A DNA stretch of 64,000 bases from FEN-1350 sp964643355 (GCA_964643355.1 CAZXPW010000018.1:13498-77497), one strand, 5' to 3'. Shown: positions 54,606 to 63,907, counted from the first letter of the stretch. Numbers and translations are program-made. The notes: a model not told the origin generated them from the letters alone.

Positions 54606-55706
54606 CTATAATTCCTTGAGCCAGTCGGCCGCGATTTGTACCAGATCCTCGACTCCGACCGATCCGGATTTGTCAAGATCGCATCCACCGCAGAAAGCCG
54701 GGGCCTGGCATCCCGTTTCAAGCCAGTGTTGGCTGAACAGATCCATATCCTGAATATTCACGCCTGGATTCTCATCGATGTCGCCTTTGGGGAGGGGTTT
54801 TGCCAGAAAGCCGTGTTGAATGTACCCGCCAATATTCGGATTGAATACGGCGGCCGAACCGACCAGCCAGCCGTGATTGTTCATGTCCAGAACCTGGGTG
54901 AATATAGACTCGGGAATGCCGAAGGATTCAAGTTCGCCATCGATGATGGTAAAACTTCTCGGGTAGCCACCGACAAAATAATAGCCGGCCAGATCGCCGT
55001 GGTCGTTGATGGCTTCGATACTGGTTGCGGCGCCGACCTCATAATCGAAAAACTGGCCATGGGAAAGAACAAACCCCCGATCATTACCATACCCCCAGCT
55101 TGGATCGACAAATCCCCCGATATCCCCGGCATTATTGATGCAATGGCTTGTGCTGGAACTTCCGCGGTTTTGGACTCCGGGGTGATTCCATTGAACCACA
55201 TATCCGGATGCGGGATGGGCCGTAAATGCTCCGTTGCCCATGCCGTCATACCAAGCCCCGGTCAGCCAACCGGAATCATTGATTCCTTCAATTCGTGTGT
55301 AATAAGTCCCCGGAATGTGGAAGACCGAGTGGATTGCGGTATGAATATCATACAGAAAACTGGTTCCGTCCCCTGTACCCGGGCCCTTCATCACACCCAC
55401 AGATATACCTTGGTTGTTTATATCATACACAATCGTATTTGTGGTAAGCGAGATATCGGTGTACGAATTGTTGCGCCAGAGGAAACTGTGGGCGTACATA
55501 TTTCCCCAACCGTCGTTGTCGGGTCCGGAATAATTACCGACGACATCTCCGTGGTCGTTGAGGCCGGTTGCCGAGGTGTACCCTTCCCGGCCGGGAAAAT
55601 CCAACAGGGTAATCGAGTATCGAGTCGCTAATCCAACCGAGCAAGTCAGAACGAAAACAAGGATACACAGATTCCAGAGTCGGCGTTTCGGATTCATAAA
55701 AATCAT
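54606..55706 (-). CDS. Secreted HAF-repeat protein with dockerin-like C-terminus
   Basis: 366 residues from ATG 55706 (ATG 55697 also possible). Signal peptide ends near VGLA. The middle carries repeated segments of the HAF extracellular type (ATGLNDHGDVVGNYSG, YDINNQGISVGVM, GINDSGWLTGAW, AINDHGDLAGYYF). The end has two dockerin-like EF-hands (GDIDENPGVNIQDMDLFSQHW and CDLDKSGSVGVEDLVQIAADW). Exported protein of unknown function; the paired dockerin-like modules match true dockerin duplication better than the single ones elsewhere in this window. Confidence 0.8.
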   Translation of the reverse strand: MIFMNPKRRLWNLCILVFVLTCSVGLATRYSITLLDFPGREGYTSATGLNDHGDVVGNYSGPDNDGWGNMYAHSFLWRNNSYTDISLTTNTIVYDINNQGISVGVMKGPGTGDGTSFLYDIHTAIHSVFHIPGTYYTRIEGINDSGWLTGAWYDGMGNGAFTAHPASGYVVQWNHPGVQNRGSSSTSHCINNAGDIGGFVDPSWGYGNDRGFVLSHGQFFDYEVGAATSIEAINDHGDLAGYYFVGGYPRSFTIIDGELESFGIPESIFTQVLDMNNHGWLVGSAAVFNPNIGGYIQHGFLAKPLPKGDIDENPGVNIQDMDLFSQHWLETGCQAPAFCGGCDLDKSGSVGVEDLVQIAADWLKEL

Positions 55707-55849
55707 TCTTACTGAAATTGGTAAATACCCTCACAACCAGGAAAATCGACTGGTGTTTCAGCCCTTTATTCTATCATATATCGCCATCATTTTCAAGGAA
55801 ATTCCACTTCGGACCCCGTATCGGGAACGAGGGTTTTTCAGGAATGCCA

Positions 55850-55868
55850 CCCCGATATCGGATCGGGG
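55850..55868. repeat. Inverted repeat upstream of the one-carbon enzyme
   Basis: CCCCGAT, 5-base loop, ATCGGGG: perfect 7-bp stem about 40 bases before the proposed -35. Could be a protein-binding site or a transcript end; no T-run. Confidence 0.4.
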
Positions 55869-55909
55869 TCGATGATCGGATGAAAATCGGACCCTGAGGC
55901 GGAAGGGAC

Positions 55910-55938
55910 TGGAAATTCGGGTAGGTAGCGGGTATAGT
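55910..55938 (+). promoter_or_regulatory. Possible promoter of 55972-58431
   Basis: TGGAAA (55910-55915), 17-base spacer, TATAGT (55933-55938). Confidence 0.5.
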
Positions 55939-55971
55939 CTGGGGCAGGTTTTCGATGTGGAATCAGGATTG

Positions 55972-58431
55972 ATGGAGAGATCTGTGGCCAGACGACTGAA
56001 GCAATCTCTGGAGAATCTGACGAAATTTACCGTCATTGCCGAACTGACCGGCGGGCCGGGGTATGATTTCCGGCCGGTCGCGAAGTTTCTGACGGATTAC
56101 CGTGAAGCGGGAGCCGACGCCATCCCCGGCGGGTTTGATTTTGCCGCGGTGGCCGTACCGCAGAATCCGGGGGGCGTGGCGAACCTGGAGCCGACGGATA
56201 TTTTGGCCAAGATCGACTCGGCCGGCCTGCTGGGCGAGCTGGATTTTATCCCCCATGTCAGTTGCAAAGATTCCAATGCCGATGGAATTGTATCCTCGCT
56301 GATCGGGTATCGGACACGGGGCATCGAGACCGTGTTGGCTTTGACCGGCGATCGGCCGGTTAGCGCCAAGGGTGTCTTTGAGTTGGAATCGGTGACGCTG
56401 CTGAAGACGATCCGGCGGCTCAATCACGAGGCGATCCTGAAGGGACAGCCGGGGCAGTGGGAGCGGGTGCATCGGTTTTTCGCGGGGGCGGCGGTTTCGC
56501 CGTTTAAGTACACCGAGCCCTCGCTGATGCAGCAGTACTACAAGATGGAGAAAAAGATCGCCGCCGGGGCCGGATTCGTCATTACCCAGGTGGGATGGGA
56601 CTGGAAAAAGTCCCTGGAACTGATGCGCTATGTCCGGCGGCGCGGGATCGATGTGCCGCTGATCGGTAATGTGTATCTGCTGACGACCACCAATCCGGCT
56701 CCCCGGCTCATGCATGACGGCAAGCTGCCCGGCTGTTATGTCAGCGACGAACTCCTGGACCGATTGCGTCAGGAAAGCTACGATCAGCATCTGGATCGTG
56801 CGGCCCAGCAGATCGCGATGGTTCGGGGGCTGGGGTATTCGGGTGTGGATGTCGGCGGGACCCATGACTTCGCGACTTTTCGGGAGATCCTCCGTCGGGC
56901 GGCCAGGATCGGAGCCGAGTGGGAGCCGTACAAGGACAATCTGTGTTTTGCTCCGTCGCGCGCATTCTACTTGTATAGCACCAACGGCGAAGAGGCCATG
57001 CTCTCGTCCTATCCGAAAACAACCGGTCAACGATTGTTCAACTTCATGCACCGAGCGATATTGGATCCTTCGCATCGGGGGTTTCACTGGTTTCGGTCGG
57101 CCATGAAACTCACAAAAGCCCCGCGAGGAAAGGGCTTTGTGTACCGTTCCTTCACGGCGGCGGAAAAGGCGGCCAAGTCGCTGCTGTTCGAGTGCGAAAG
57201 CTGCGGCGATTGCCTGTTGCCCGAACACTGCGGCATCTGCACGATCGGACCTTGCGCCAAGGGGCTGCCGAATGTGCCGTGCGGCGATGCGACGGTGGAG
57301 GGCAAGTGCGGCAACGACCTGGATCTGGTGTGCGTCGGTGAGCGGATCTATCAGGCGGCCGCCGCCGAGGTCGGCGGACGGGAAAAACTTCGCAAGCTGA
57401 GCAATCCGCCGCGAAACGCGGCCCTGGAAGGGACCAGTTCAGTGCTCAACTATCTGTTTGGAAAGGACCACACGATGCCCAATGCGCTGATTTCGATCGG
57501 CGAGGCGATTCACGCGTCGATTCCCAAGACCGGCAGGGTGATGAAGGAACTGCACGAGATGGGCCCGGACGCCTATTCGAAGGACAGCGGCCCCTTGCAG
57601 TATATCCGGGCGCTGATCGAAACCCAGGCGGAGGAAAAGGCCGATTATCTGGCGGTCAATCTGGACGCCTTTGGCGAGAGCGACCCGTCGCAGACGGTGC
57701 GCATGATGCGTCACTACACGCGGCTTGTCCGGCGCTGGGGCGGTGGCGTGCCGATCTGTTTCGACAGCAGCAACGACGATGCGCTGATCGCGGGGCTGGA
57801 GGAGTGGTACGGAGCCGGCGAACCGGTCAAACCGCCCCTGATCAACTCGATCAAGATCTATTCGATGGATAAAATGTTTCCATTGAAGAGCCGTTATGAG
57901 TATAATTTCATCGGTCTATTGGTCGGCGAGGGCAAACCCCAGGGGCCCGGCGGATCCCACTCCGTCGAGGAACTGTACGGGATTGCCAAGCAAATCTACC
58001 AGAAGGCGACGGGGCAATACGGATTTAAGCCCGAGCAGATTTTCTTTGACAGCACGGTCTTTCCGCTGGCGATCGATATGCCGATGGAGCCGGGCGTGCC
58101 GGGATATACCTATCGGGCGTTTGAGACGATCCGAAAAATCAAGAGCGATCCGACGATGAAGGGCGTGCATTGTTCGCTGGGCGTGAGCAACTGTTGCCGG
58201 GACCTGCCGGGACGAAAGATCGGCGTGTGCCGGGCGTATGTGGCCAAGGCGATGGAGTACGGTCTGGACGCCGGGATCGTCAACACCAGCCATCAGTACG
58301 GACAAAAGCCGGCCGATCCGGAGTTGCTGGATCTGGTGACGGCTTTTGCCAATCTGGATGGATCGATGGAACGACTCAACGACGCGATGATGAAAATGGG
58401 TCAATTCTGCGCCGACAATCGGAAGGGCTGA
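55972..58431 (+). CDS. Three-module one-carbon enzyme: MTHFR + MTHFR_C + pterin-binding methyltransferase
   Basis: 819 residues from ATG 55972, with AGGA just upstream; GTG 55957 is the alternative. Residues ~1-320 are a methylene-tetrahydrofolate reductase barrel (FTVIAELTGG, HVSCKDSNADGI, ETVLALTGDRP). Residues ~400-450 carry the cysteine-rich MTHFR_C region (CESCGDCLLPEHCGICTIGPC, then CGD and GKC), as in acetogen MetV. Residues ~490-819 are a DHPS-like pterin domain (LAVNLDAFGESDP, ICFDSSNDDALIAGL, PPLINSIK, HCSLGVSNCC) as in methyl-THF:corrinoid methyltransferases. All three carry typical motifs in one frame. Product could be channelled from reductase to methyltransferase; the acceptor is unknown. 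Confidence 0.85.
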   Translation: MERSVARRLKQSLENLTKFTVIAELTGGPGYDFRPVAKFLTDYREAGADAIPGGFDFAAVAVPQNPGGVANLEPTDILAKIDSAGLLGELDFIPHVSCKDSNADGIVSSLIGYRTRGIETVLALTGDRPVSAKGVFELESVTLLKTIRRLNHEAILKGQPGQWERVHRFFAGAAVSPFKYTEPSLMQQYYKMEKKIAAGAGFVITQVGWDWKKSLELMRYVRRRGIDVPLIGNVYLLTTTNPAPRLMHDGKLPGCYVSDELLDRLRQESYDQHLDRAAQQIAMVRGLGYSGVDVGGTHDFATFREILRRAARIGAEWEPYKDNLCFAPSRAFYLYSTNGEEAMLSSYPKTTGQRLFNFMHRAILDPSHRGFHWFRSAMKLTKAPRGKGFVYRSFTAAEKAAKSLLFECESCGDCLLPEHCGICTIGPCAKGLPNVPCGDATVEGKCGNDLDLVCVGERIYQAAAAEVGGREKLRKLSNPPRNAALEGTSSVLNYLFGKDHTMPNALISIGEAIHASIPKTGRVMKELHEMGPDAYSKDSGPLQYIRALIETQAEEKADYLAVNLDAFGESDPSQTVRMMRHYTRLVRRWGGGVPICFDSSNDDALIAGLEEWYGAGEPVKPPLINSIKIYSMDKMFPLKSRYEYNFIGLLVGEGKPQGPGGSHSVEELYGIAKQIYQKATGQYGFKPEQIFFDSTVFPLAIDMPMEPGVPGYTYRAFETIRKIKSDPTMKGVHCSLGVSNCCRDLPGRKIGVCRAYVAKAMEYGLDAGIVNTSHQYGQKPADPELLDLVTAFANLDGSMERLNDAMMKMGQFCADNRKG

Positions 58432-58443
58432 CCGGCGGGATTC

Positions 58444-58929
58444 ATGGCGAAAAAGGAAAAACAGCAGCAGCGGCGGGAGCCGCCGCAGGTGACCAACAAG
58501 AAGGCCTTCCACGAGTATGAACTGGTGGAAAAGGTCCAGGCCGGCGTGTCGCTGATGGGAACCGAGGTCAAGAGCTTGCGAAATCGCGGCGGCGAGCTGG
58601 AGGGGGCATTCGCCCGGATCATCGGGGGAGAATGTTGGCTGATCGGAGCCAAGATTGCGCCCTACGCGTTCGGAACCGGGCACAATCACGACCCCGATCG
58701 AAAACGAAAACTGTTGCTGCATCGCGCGCAGATCCGCAAGATCGAGGGCAAGCTTCAGCAGCGGGGCTTTACGCTGGTGCCGTTGCGGATGTATTTTAAC
58801 GAGCGGGGACTGGCCAAGGTCGAACTGGCCCTGGCCCGGGGAAAACGGCAGTACGACAAACGGGCCAAGCTGCAGAAAGAACAGCAGCGCAAAGACGCGG
58901 ACCGGGCGATGAAGAGATTTCGAAAATGA
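58444..58929 (+). CDS. smpB: SsrA-binding protein SmpB
   Basis: 161 residues. Family pattern NKKAFHEYELVEKVQAGVSL, GTEVKSLR, AYIxxx-equivalent GECWLIGAKIAPY and the basic tail KRQYDKRAKLQKE...RFRK. Delivers tmRNA to stalled ribosomes. Twelve bases after the one-carbon gene. The ssrA RNA gene is not in the window. Confidence 0.95.
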   Translation: MAKKEKQQQRREPPQVTNKKAFHEYELVEKVQAGVSLMGTEVKSLRNRGGELEGAFARIIGGECWLIGAKIAPYAFGTGHNHDPDRKRKLLLHRAQIRKIEGKLQQRGFTLVPLRMYFNERGLAKVELALARGKRQYDKRAKLQKEQQRKDADRAMKRFRK

Positions 58930-58998
58930 TCGTGGATGAGACAACAAAAGCTCCGCCGAAAACGACGGGGCGTAATTCGACAAGAGATGAGGTGACGC

Positions 58999-59382
58999 AT
59001 GGCCGAAAAAGAACCGGAAAAGAAACTGATCATCGATGAGGATTGGAAGGCCGAGGCGCAGAGAGAAAAAGAAAAGGCCGAAAAGGAATTCCAGGCCGAA
59101 GAGGAGCATGGCGGAGGCGAGGCCGGCTTGCCGCAGCCGGATTTTACGGGGCTGGTGAGCATGTTGGCGACGCAGGCGTTTTTCGCGCTGGGCCTGATCG
59201 GACGGGAGGGTGAGCCCCAGCGAGAGCCGGATTTTCTGCTGGCCAAATTTCACATCGATACGCTGGAAGTCCTGGAAAAAAAGACCCAGGGAAATCTGAC
59301 GGAGGACGAAAAGCGAACGCTGACGGGTACCTTGGCTCAATTGCGAATGGCGTTCGTCCAGTTGGCGGAGAAGGCGTCTTGA
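58999..59382 (+). CDS. DUF1844 family protein
   Basis: 127 residues. A charged N-terminal coiled stretch (~1-45), then a DUF1844 core (FTGLVSMLATQAFFALGLIG, AKFHIDTLEVLEKKTQGNLTEDEKR). Function of the family is unknown. GAGGTGA precedes the ATG. Its TGA overlaps the TTG start of trpC, so these are co-translated. Confidence 0.85.
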   Translation: MAEKEPEKKLIIDEDWKAEAQREKEKAEKEFQAEEEHGGGEAGLPQPDFTGLVSMLATQAFFALGLIGREGEPQREPDFLLAKFHIDTLEVLEKKTQGNLTEDEKRTLTGTLAQLRMAFVQLAEKAS

Positions 59383-60182
59383 CAACCGTGCTGGACCGGA
59401 TCCTGGCCGACAAGCGGATCGAAATTGAGCGGCGAAAAGCGGCGGCGCCGATGGAAGAGTTGATCCGCAAGATCGACGGGCTGCCGAAGTGTCGCAATTT
59501 TTTTGCCGCCATGACCCAGCCCAATCCGCGCGGATTGCATGTGATCGCCGAAGTCAAAAAGGCATCGCCTTCCGCGGGGATCATTCGGAAATCGTTTGAT
59601 CCGGTGGCGATTGCGACCGCTTACCAGCAATGCGGAGCCGACGCGATCAGCGTATTGACCGACGAACAGTATTTCCAGGGACGGCTGGAGGATCTGACGC
59701 AAGTCAAGGCGGCGGTTGGGATTCCGGTGCTGCGGAAGGATTTCATTCTGGACGAGTACCAGGTTTACGAAGCCCGGGTCGCCGGAGCCGACGCGATCCT
59801 GCTGATCGCCGAGGCGTTGCCGGCCGGGCGGTTGCTGGACTTGTTGATCCTGGCCAATCAATTGACGCTGACGGTCCTGCTGGAAGTCCACTCGGCCGAG
59901 TCGATGATGCGAATGCGGAGCGTCGTCGGGTTTCCGCAGCGGCCGTACAGTCTGCTGGGCATCAACAATCGCGATCTTGCGACAATGAAAGTCGATTTGA
60001 ATCACACCGGGCGGATGTTGTCGCTGGTGGAGGATCCGCGCCAAGTCATCACCGAAAGCGGGATCCGCACGCGCCAGGATGTCGAGAGAATCCGACGATG
60101 GGGCGTCGGCGGCGTCCTCATCGGACAGGCCCTGTGCGAATCGGGGGATATTCAGGCCAAGTTCCGGGAATTGTTTGGGTAG
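59379..60182 (+). CDS. trpC: Indole-3-glycerol phosphate synthase
   Basis: 267 residues starting at TTG 59379 (GGAG ~8 bases upstream; GTG 59388 is the alternative). Beta/alpha barrel with VIAEVKKASPSAGII, VLTDEQYFQG, VLRKDFILDEYQVYEARVAGAD, LLGINNRDL and ITESGIRT, giving the expected catalytic lysines and glutamates. It closes the indole ring in tryptophan synthesis. No other trp gene here. A strong hairpin follows. Confidence 0.95.
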   Translation: MTTVLDRILADKRIEIERRKAAAPMEELIRKIDGLPKCRNFFAAMTQPNPRGLHVIAEVKKASPSAGIIRKSFDPVAIATAYQQCGADAISVLTDEQYFQGRLEDLTQVKAAVGIPVLRKDFILDEYQVYEARVAGADAILLIAEALPAGRLLDLLILANQLTLTVLLEVHSAESMMRMRSVVGFPQRPYSLLGINNRDLATMKVDLNHTGRMLSLVEDPRQVITESGIRTRQDVERIRRWGVGGVLIGQALCESGDIQAKFRELFG

Positions 60183-60208
60183 ATTGTCGGTCGATCCCGT
60201 CGAAAACA

Positions 60209-60245
60209 ACGGCCGCCCCGGAACGGGTCGTTCGGGGGCGGCCGT
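60209..60245. terminator. Terminator hairpin between trpC and xylA
   Basis: ACGGCCGCCCC and GGGGCGGCCGT form an 11-bp perfect stem between the converging stops at 60182 and 60272. No long T-run, but the position suits both genes. Confidence 0.65.
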
Positions 60246-60271
60246 GAATGAAAGTTCGATGATTGTGGTGA

Positions 60272-61585
60272 TTACAGGTATTCGTTAATCAGATTTTCGA
60301 GCATTTCCACCCGGCCGGACTTGTTGGCGGCGGCTTCGCCTTTTTTGAGCATATAGGCGGACAACTCCTTGAAGCCGACCTTGCCTTTTTCGATATCGGC
60401 GCCGATGCCGCTGTCCCAACTGGCATAGCGTTCCGTGACGAAGTTCTTGAGCACCCCGTCGCGACGGATCGCCGCCGCGGCCTTCAGACCTCGGGCAAAG
60501 GCGTCCATCCCGCCGATATGCGCGTGAAACAGGTCCACCGGCTCGAAACTTTCGCGGGCGACATGGGCGTCAAAGTTGAGTCCGCCGGTCGTGAAACCGC
60601 CCATGTTCATCAGCGTCAGCATCGAAAAGGTGCAATCGTAGAGATCCGTCGGGAACTGATCCGTATCCCAGCCGAGCAGCAGGTCGCCTCGGTTGGCGTC
60701 CACGGAGCCGAGGATGCCATTGGCGGCCGCGAATTCCAGCTCGTGGATGAAGGTATGCCCCGCCAGCGTGGCATGGTTGGCCTCGACATTCAGTTTGAGA
60801 TGATCGACCAGATCATACTTCTGCAGGAACGCGTAACAGGCCGCCGCATCCGAATCATATTGATGCTTGGTCGGTTCCTTGGGCTTGGGTTCGATGTAGA
60901 ACTGACCCTTGAAACCGATCTGCTTTTTGTAGTCCACGGCCATATGCAGGAATTTGGCCAGATGATCCAGCTCGCGCTTCATATCGGTATTCAGCAGGGT
61001 CTTGTAGCCCTCGCGTCCGCCCCAGAAGACATACCCTTCGCCTCCGAGCTCCTGGGTGACTTCCATCGCCTTGGCCACCTGCGCGGCGGCGAACGCGAAG
61101 ACATCGGCGTTGCAACTGGTCGCCGCCCCGTGCATATATCGCGGATGCGCAAACAAGCAGGCCGTGCCCCACAGCAACTTGATGCCGGTCCGCTTCTGTT
61201 CGTCCTTGAGGACCTTGACGACTTCGTCGAGATTTTTGTTGCTTTCGGCCAGGGTACTGCCTTCGGGCGCGACATCCCGGTCGTGAAAACAATAGAACCC
61301 CACGCCGAGCTTCTGGAAAAACTCAAAAGCCGCCCGCACGCGGTTCTGGGCGTTTTCAATGCTGTCGGAGCCGTCATCCCACGGCATCAACCGGGTCGGC
61401 CCGCCGAATTGATCGCCGCCTCCATTGCGGAAGGCATGCCAATAGGCCACCGAGAACCGCAAGTGGTCAAACATGGTCTTGCCTTCAACGATCTGGTCGG
61501 GATTGTAATGCTTGAACGAAAGGGGGTTCTTGCTTTCCGGACCTTCATATTCAATCTTTTTAATGCCGGCAAATGCTTCTCTCAT
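60272..61585 (-). CDS. xylA: Xylose isomerase
   Basis: 437 residues, class II length. Motifs: FYCFHDRDVAPEG with the catalytic His-Asp, VFWGGREGYKTLLNTD, IEPKPKEPTKHQYD, NVEANHATLAGHTFIHEL and GSVDANRGDLLLGWDTDQFP with the metal-binding acids. Isomerises xylose to xylulose. ATG 61585 has AGGAGC 6 bases upstream. Same direction as xylB at 62347-63834 but with its own promoter. Confidence 0.97.
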   Translation of the reverse strand: MREAFAGIKKIEYEGPESKNPLSFKHYNPDQIVEGKTMFDHLRFSVAYWHAFRNGGGDQFGGPTRLMPWDDGSDSIENAQNRVRAAFEFFQKLGVGFYCFHDRDVAPEGSTLAESNKNLDEVVKVLKDEQKRTGIKLLWGTACLFAHPRYMHGAATSCNADVFAFAAAQVAKAMEVTQELGGEGYVFWGGREGYKTLLNTDMKRELDHLAKFLHMAVDYKKQIGFKGQFYIEPKPKEPTKHQYDSDAAACYAFLQKYDLVDHLKLNVEANHATLAGHTFIHELEFAAANGILGSVDANRGDLLLGWDTDQFPTDLYDCTFSMLTLMNMGGFTTGGLNFDAHVARESFEPVDLFHAHIGGMDAFARGLKAAAAIRRDGVLKNFVTERYASWDSGIGADIEKGKVGFKELSAYMLKKGEAAANKSGRVEMLENLINEYL

Positions 61586-61636
61586 GCGAACTGCTCCTGA
61601 TCTTGACTATGTTCTTTCCATCATTTCGTGCCTGCT

Positions 61637-61665
61637 AACATACCCGCTCAAGATCCATCTGTCAA
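61637..61665 (-). promoter_or_regulatory. Promoter of xylA
   Basis: Minus strand: TTGACA (61665-61660), 17-base spacer, TATGTT (61642-61637); perfect -35. Confidence 0.7.
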
Positions 61666-61703
61666 TGCTGATGTTTCTGCTAAAGGCCACTTCCCGCGGT
61701 GCG

Positions 61704-61731
61704 CAAAAAAACCGCCCTTATCGGGCGGTTT
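61704..61731 (-). terminator. Intrinsic terminator of the winged-helix gene
   Basis: Minus strand: AAACCGCCC, 5-base loop, GGGCGGTTT followed by a run of T, 74 bases after the stop at 61805. Separates that gene from xylA. Confidence 0.9.
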
Positions 61732-61804
61732 GAATAATATGACACGGTGTTTCCATCCGCCGGCCGGAGTCGGCGCGGACAACATCCACCATCATGGATT
61801 GTGA

Positions 61805-62050
61805 TTACAGGCAGCACTCCGACGGGACCAGACCGACCAGAGTCTTTCCGGCCTTGGTCTCATAGCAGAGTTTTCCCTCTCGTGCGAGCCAACCGAGACC
61901 CATATAGGTCAGATTGGGTTTCAGATCGACCGCTTTGGGCAGTTCCGTCAGATTCACGGGGTTCTTTTTCTTGGCCAAATAGGTCCAAACCTGTCCAGCC
62001 GCCTGCCCGATTTGTTCTTCCATTGATGCGCCATTGGTCTCATTCGCCAT
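61805..62050 (-). CDS. Small winged-helix protein (DUF2582-like)
   Basis: 81 residues. The core AGQVWTYLAKKKNPVNLTELPKA...LTYMGLGWLAREGKL is a compact winged helix, with a dipeptide CC near the end. Resembles the DUF2582 family, small putative DNA-binding proteins of unknown target. AGGGAGA upstream of the ATG. Its place between xylA and xylB invites a regulatory role in pentose use, but there is no direct evidence. Confidence 0.8.
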   Translation of the reverse strand: MANETNGASMEEQIGQAAGQVWTYLAKKKNPVNLTELPKAVDLKPNLTYMGLGWLAREGKLCYETKAGKTLVGLVPSECCL

Positions 62051-62346
62051 GGACTTCTCCCTAAATCCTTCTGTAATATATCCTGTTTTGTACTTGAAAA
62101 CAACATCACCAACAACCTCCTTATTATACTTTATCGGTCGAGGGAGGGAAAAGTTTTATTAAAATTTCGGAAATCGATTTCGATTCGATGTTATCGGTCT
62201 TTCTCAGCAGTACAGGACGCAAAACCAAACCGATCAATACGGCGGAATCAGGGTGCGTTCCAATTCGTAATCTTTTGATTCAAAATGGATTACGCGCATA
62301 GGGCTTCTGCGACACTTGTGTTCCTGCCGTCCTGATTGGATCAGGA
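62051..62346. other. Intergenic region before the winged-helix gene
   Basis: About 300 AT-rich bases. On the minus strand TATAAT (62128-62123) is a good -10 for the winged-helix gene with a poor -35. AAGGAGG lies at ~62121-62115 before a short frame that overlaps that gene; it is not believable as a gene. A GTCCTGAT/ATCAGGAC inverted repeat (62329-62353) overlaps the xylB stop. Confidence 0.45.
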
Positions 62347-63834
62347 TCAGGACAAGGCCTGTCCAAGGGTGGCCAGCCAGGTTTGATAGGCCTCTTTGTA
62401 GGCCTTGGCCTGTTTGGCATCCGGCTCGATGGTTCGGACTTTTTTCAGGCCGGAGAAGGCCGCCTTGGCGGACTTGTATGCTCCACAACCCAGGCCCGCC
62501 CCCCGGGCGGCGCCTTGGGATCCGTCGGTGTTGTAAAGCTCGACGGTAGAACCACTTACGGTCGCGAAGGCCGAGGCGAAAATGGGGCTCAGGAACATGT
62601 TAGCCGAGCCGGCTCGGACTGTACGGATGGTTACACCCATGTTCCGCATGATATCCAGGCCATAATTGAGGGCAAAGACAATCCCTTCCTGTGCCGCTCG
62701 AAGGATATGGCTTTGGGTGTGGACATTGAAGTTCAGGTTCCGGATCAGGCCCCCGAGGTTGCGGTTTTCGAGGATCCGCTCGGAGCCGTTGCCAAAGGGC
62801 AGAATCGAGAGTCCATCCGAGCCGACGGGGATCTTTGCGGCCAGTGCGTTCATCTGGGGGTAGTCCAGCCCCGGCGCGACGATGTTGTGCTTGAGCCAAC
62901 TGTTGAGGATACCGGTGCCGTTGAGGCACAGGAGCACGCCGTAACGCGGCTGGGCGGCGGTGTGGTTGACATGCACGAAGGTATTGACGCGCGAGGCCGA
63001 GTCGTAGGCGGGCTTTTTTCCGATGCCATAGACCACGCCGGAGGTGCCGGCCGTGGCGGCGATCTCGCCGGGGTTGAGCACATTCAGCGAGAAGGCGTTG
63101 TTGGGCTGATCGCCGGCACGATAGGCGACGACGGTCCCGGCGGCAAGGCCCAGTTCGCGAGCGGCCTGCGGGATTAGTTCGCCCTGAACGCCGAAGGTCT
63201 CAACGGTCTCGGGCAGAAGGGCGGGGTCGATGTCCATGGCCGAGAGGATCTGCCGGGCGATCTGGTTTTTCTTGAAGTCCCAGAAGATCCCCTCCGACAG
63301 GCCCGAGACGGTCGTGACCGCGCGGTCGGTCATCTTCATGGCGATAAAGTCGCCGGGGAGCATGACCTTGTGGATCTGCTTGTAGAGCTTGGGCTCATTT
63401 TCGCGGACCCAGCGGAGCTTGGAGGCGGTGAAGTTGCCGGGGTAGTTGAGCAGGTTCTGCAGACATTTCTTCGGTCCGATCTTTTTGGCGGCGCGGGCGC
63501 CGACCTCGACTGCCCGACTGTCGCACCAGATGATCGACGGGCGAAGGGGCTTGCCGCTTTTGTCGATGGCGACAAGGCCATGCATCTGGTAGGTGATGCC
63601 GATGGCCTTGATATCGGCGGGCCGGACGCGCGAGGTCGCCAGGATCTCGGCGGCGGCCTGCTTGACATTCTGCCACCAGCTCATCGGCTCCTGCTCGGCC
63701 CAGCCGGGACGCGGGGCGAGGATCTCCATTTCCTTCTTGGGCGAGGTGGCCGAAGCCGCGACCGCCTGGGTCTGTGCGTCCATCAGCGTCGCCTTGATCG
63801 ACGAGGTTCCGATATCGAATCCGAGCAGATACAT
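62347..63834 (-). CDS. xylB: Xylulokinase
   Basis: 495 residues from ATG 63834. FGGY kinase: YLLGFDIGTSSIKATLMD at the start, MHGLVAIDKSGKPLRPSIIWCD, and DNP-like region AGDQPNNAFS...ATAGTSGVVYG, with the FGGY C-terminal block ILRAAQEGIVFAL. Phosphorylates xylulose after XylA. In-frame starts upstream (TTG 63852, ATG 63846) are possible. Confidence 0.95.
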   Translation of the reverse strand: MYLLGFDIGTSSIKATLMDAQTQAVAASATSPKKEMEILAPRPGWAEQEPMSWWQNVKQAAAEILATSRVRPADIKAIGITYQMHGLVAIDKSGKPLRPSIIWCDSRAVEVGARAAKKIGPKKCLQNLLNYPGNFTASKLRWVRENEPKLYKQIHKVMLPGDFIAMKMTDRAVTTVSGLSEGIFWDFKKNQIARQILSAMDIDPALLPETVETFGVQGELIPQAARELGLAAGTVVAYRAGDQPNNAFSLNVLNPGEIAATAGTSGVVYGIGKKPAYDSASRVNTFVHVNHTAAQPRYGVLLCLNGTGILNSWLKHNIVAPGLDYPQMNALAAKIPVGSDGLSILPFGNGSERILENRNLGGLIRNLNFNVHTQSHILRAAQEGIVFALNYGLDIMRNMGVTIRTVRAGSANMFLSPIFASAFATVSGSTVELYNTDGSQGAARGAGLGCGAYKSAKAAFSGLKKVRTIEPDAKQAKAYKEAYQTWLATLGQALS

Positions 63835-63878
63835 GGTCTGTCCCATCCACAAAATTCGCGTTGGTTTTCTTTTGCCGA

Positions 63879-63907
63879 AGTATGCGGGATTATGCTGGCT
63901 TTGTCAA
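63879..63907 (-). promoter_or_regulatory. Promoter of xylB
   Basis: Minus strand: TTGACA (63907-63902), 17-base spacer, CATACT (63884-63879), 45 bases before the ATG. Confidence 0.75.

Noticed and set aside
55963..57228. 421-codon minus-strand frame opposite the one-carbon enzyme
   Set aside because: Antisense shadow; the plus-strand frame has all expected MTHFR motifs.
60518..61600. 360-codon plus-strand frame opposite xylA
   Set aside because: Antisense to a clear, fully motif-bearing xylose isomerase.
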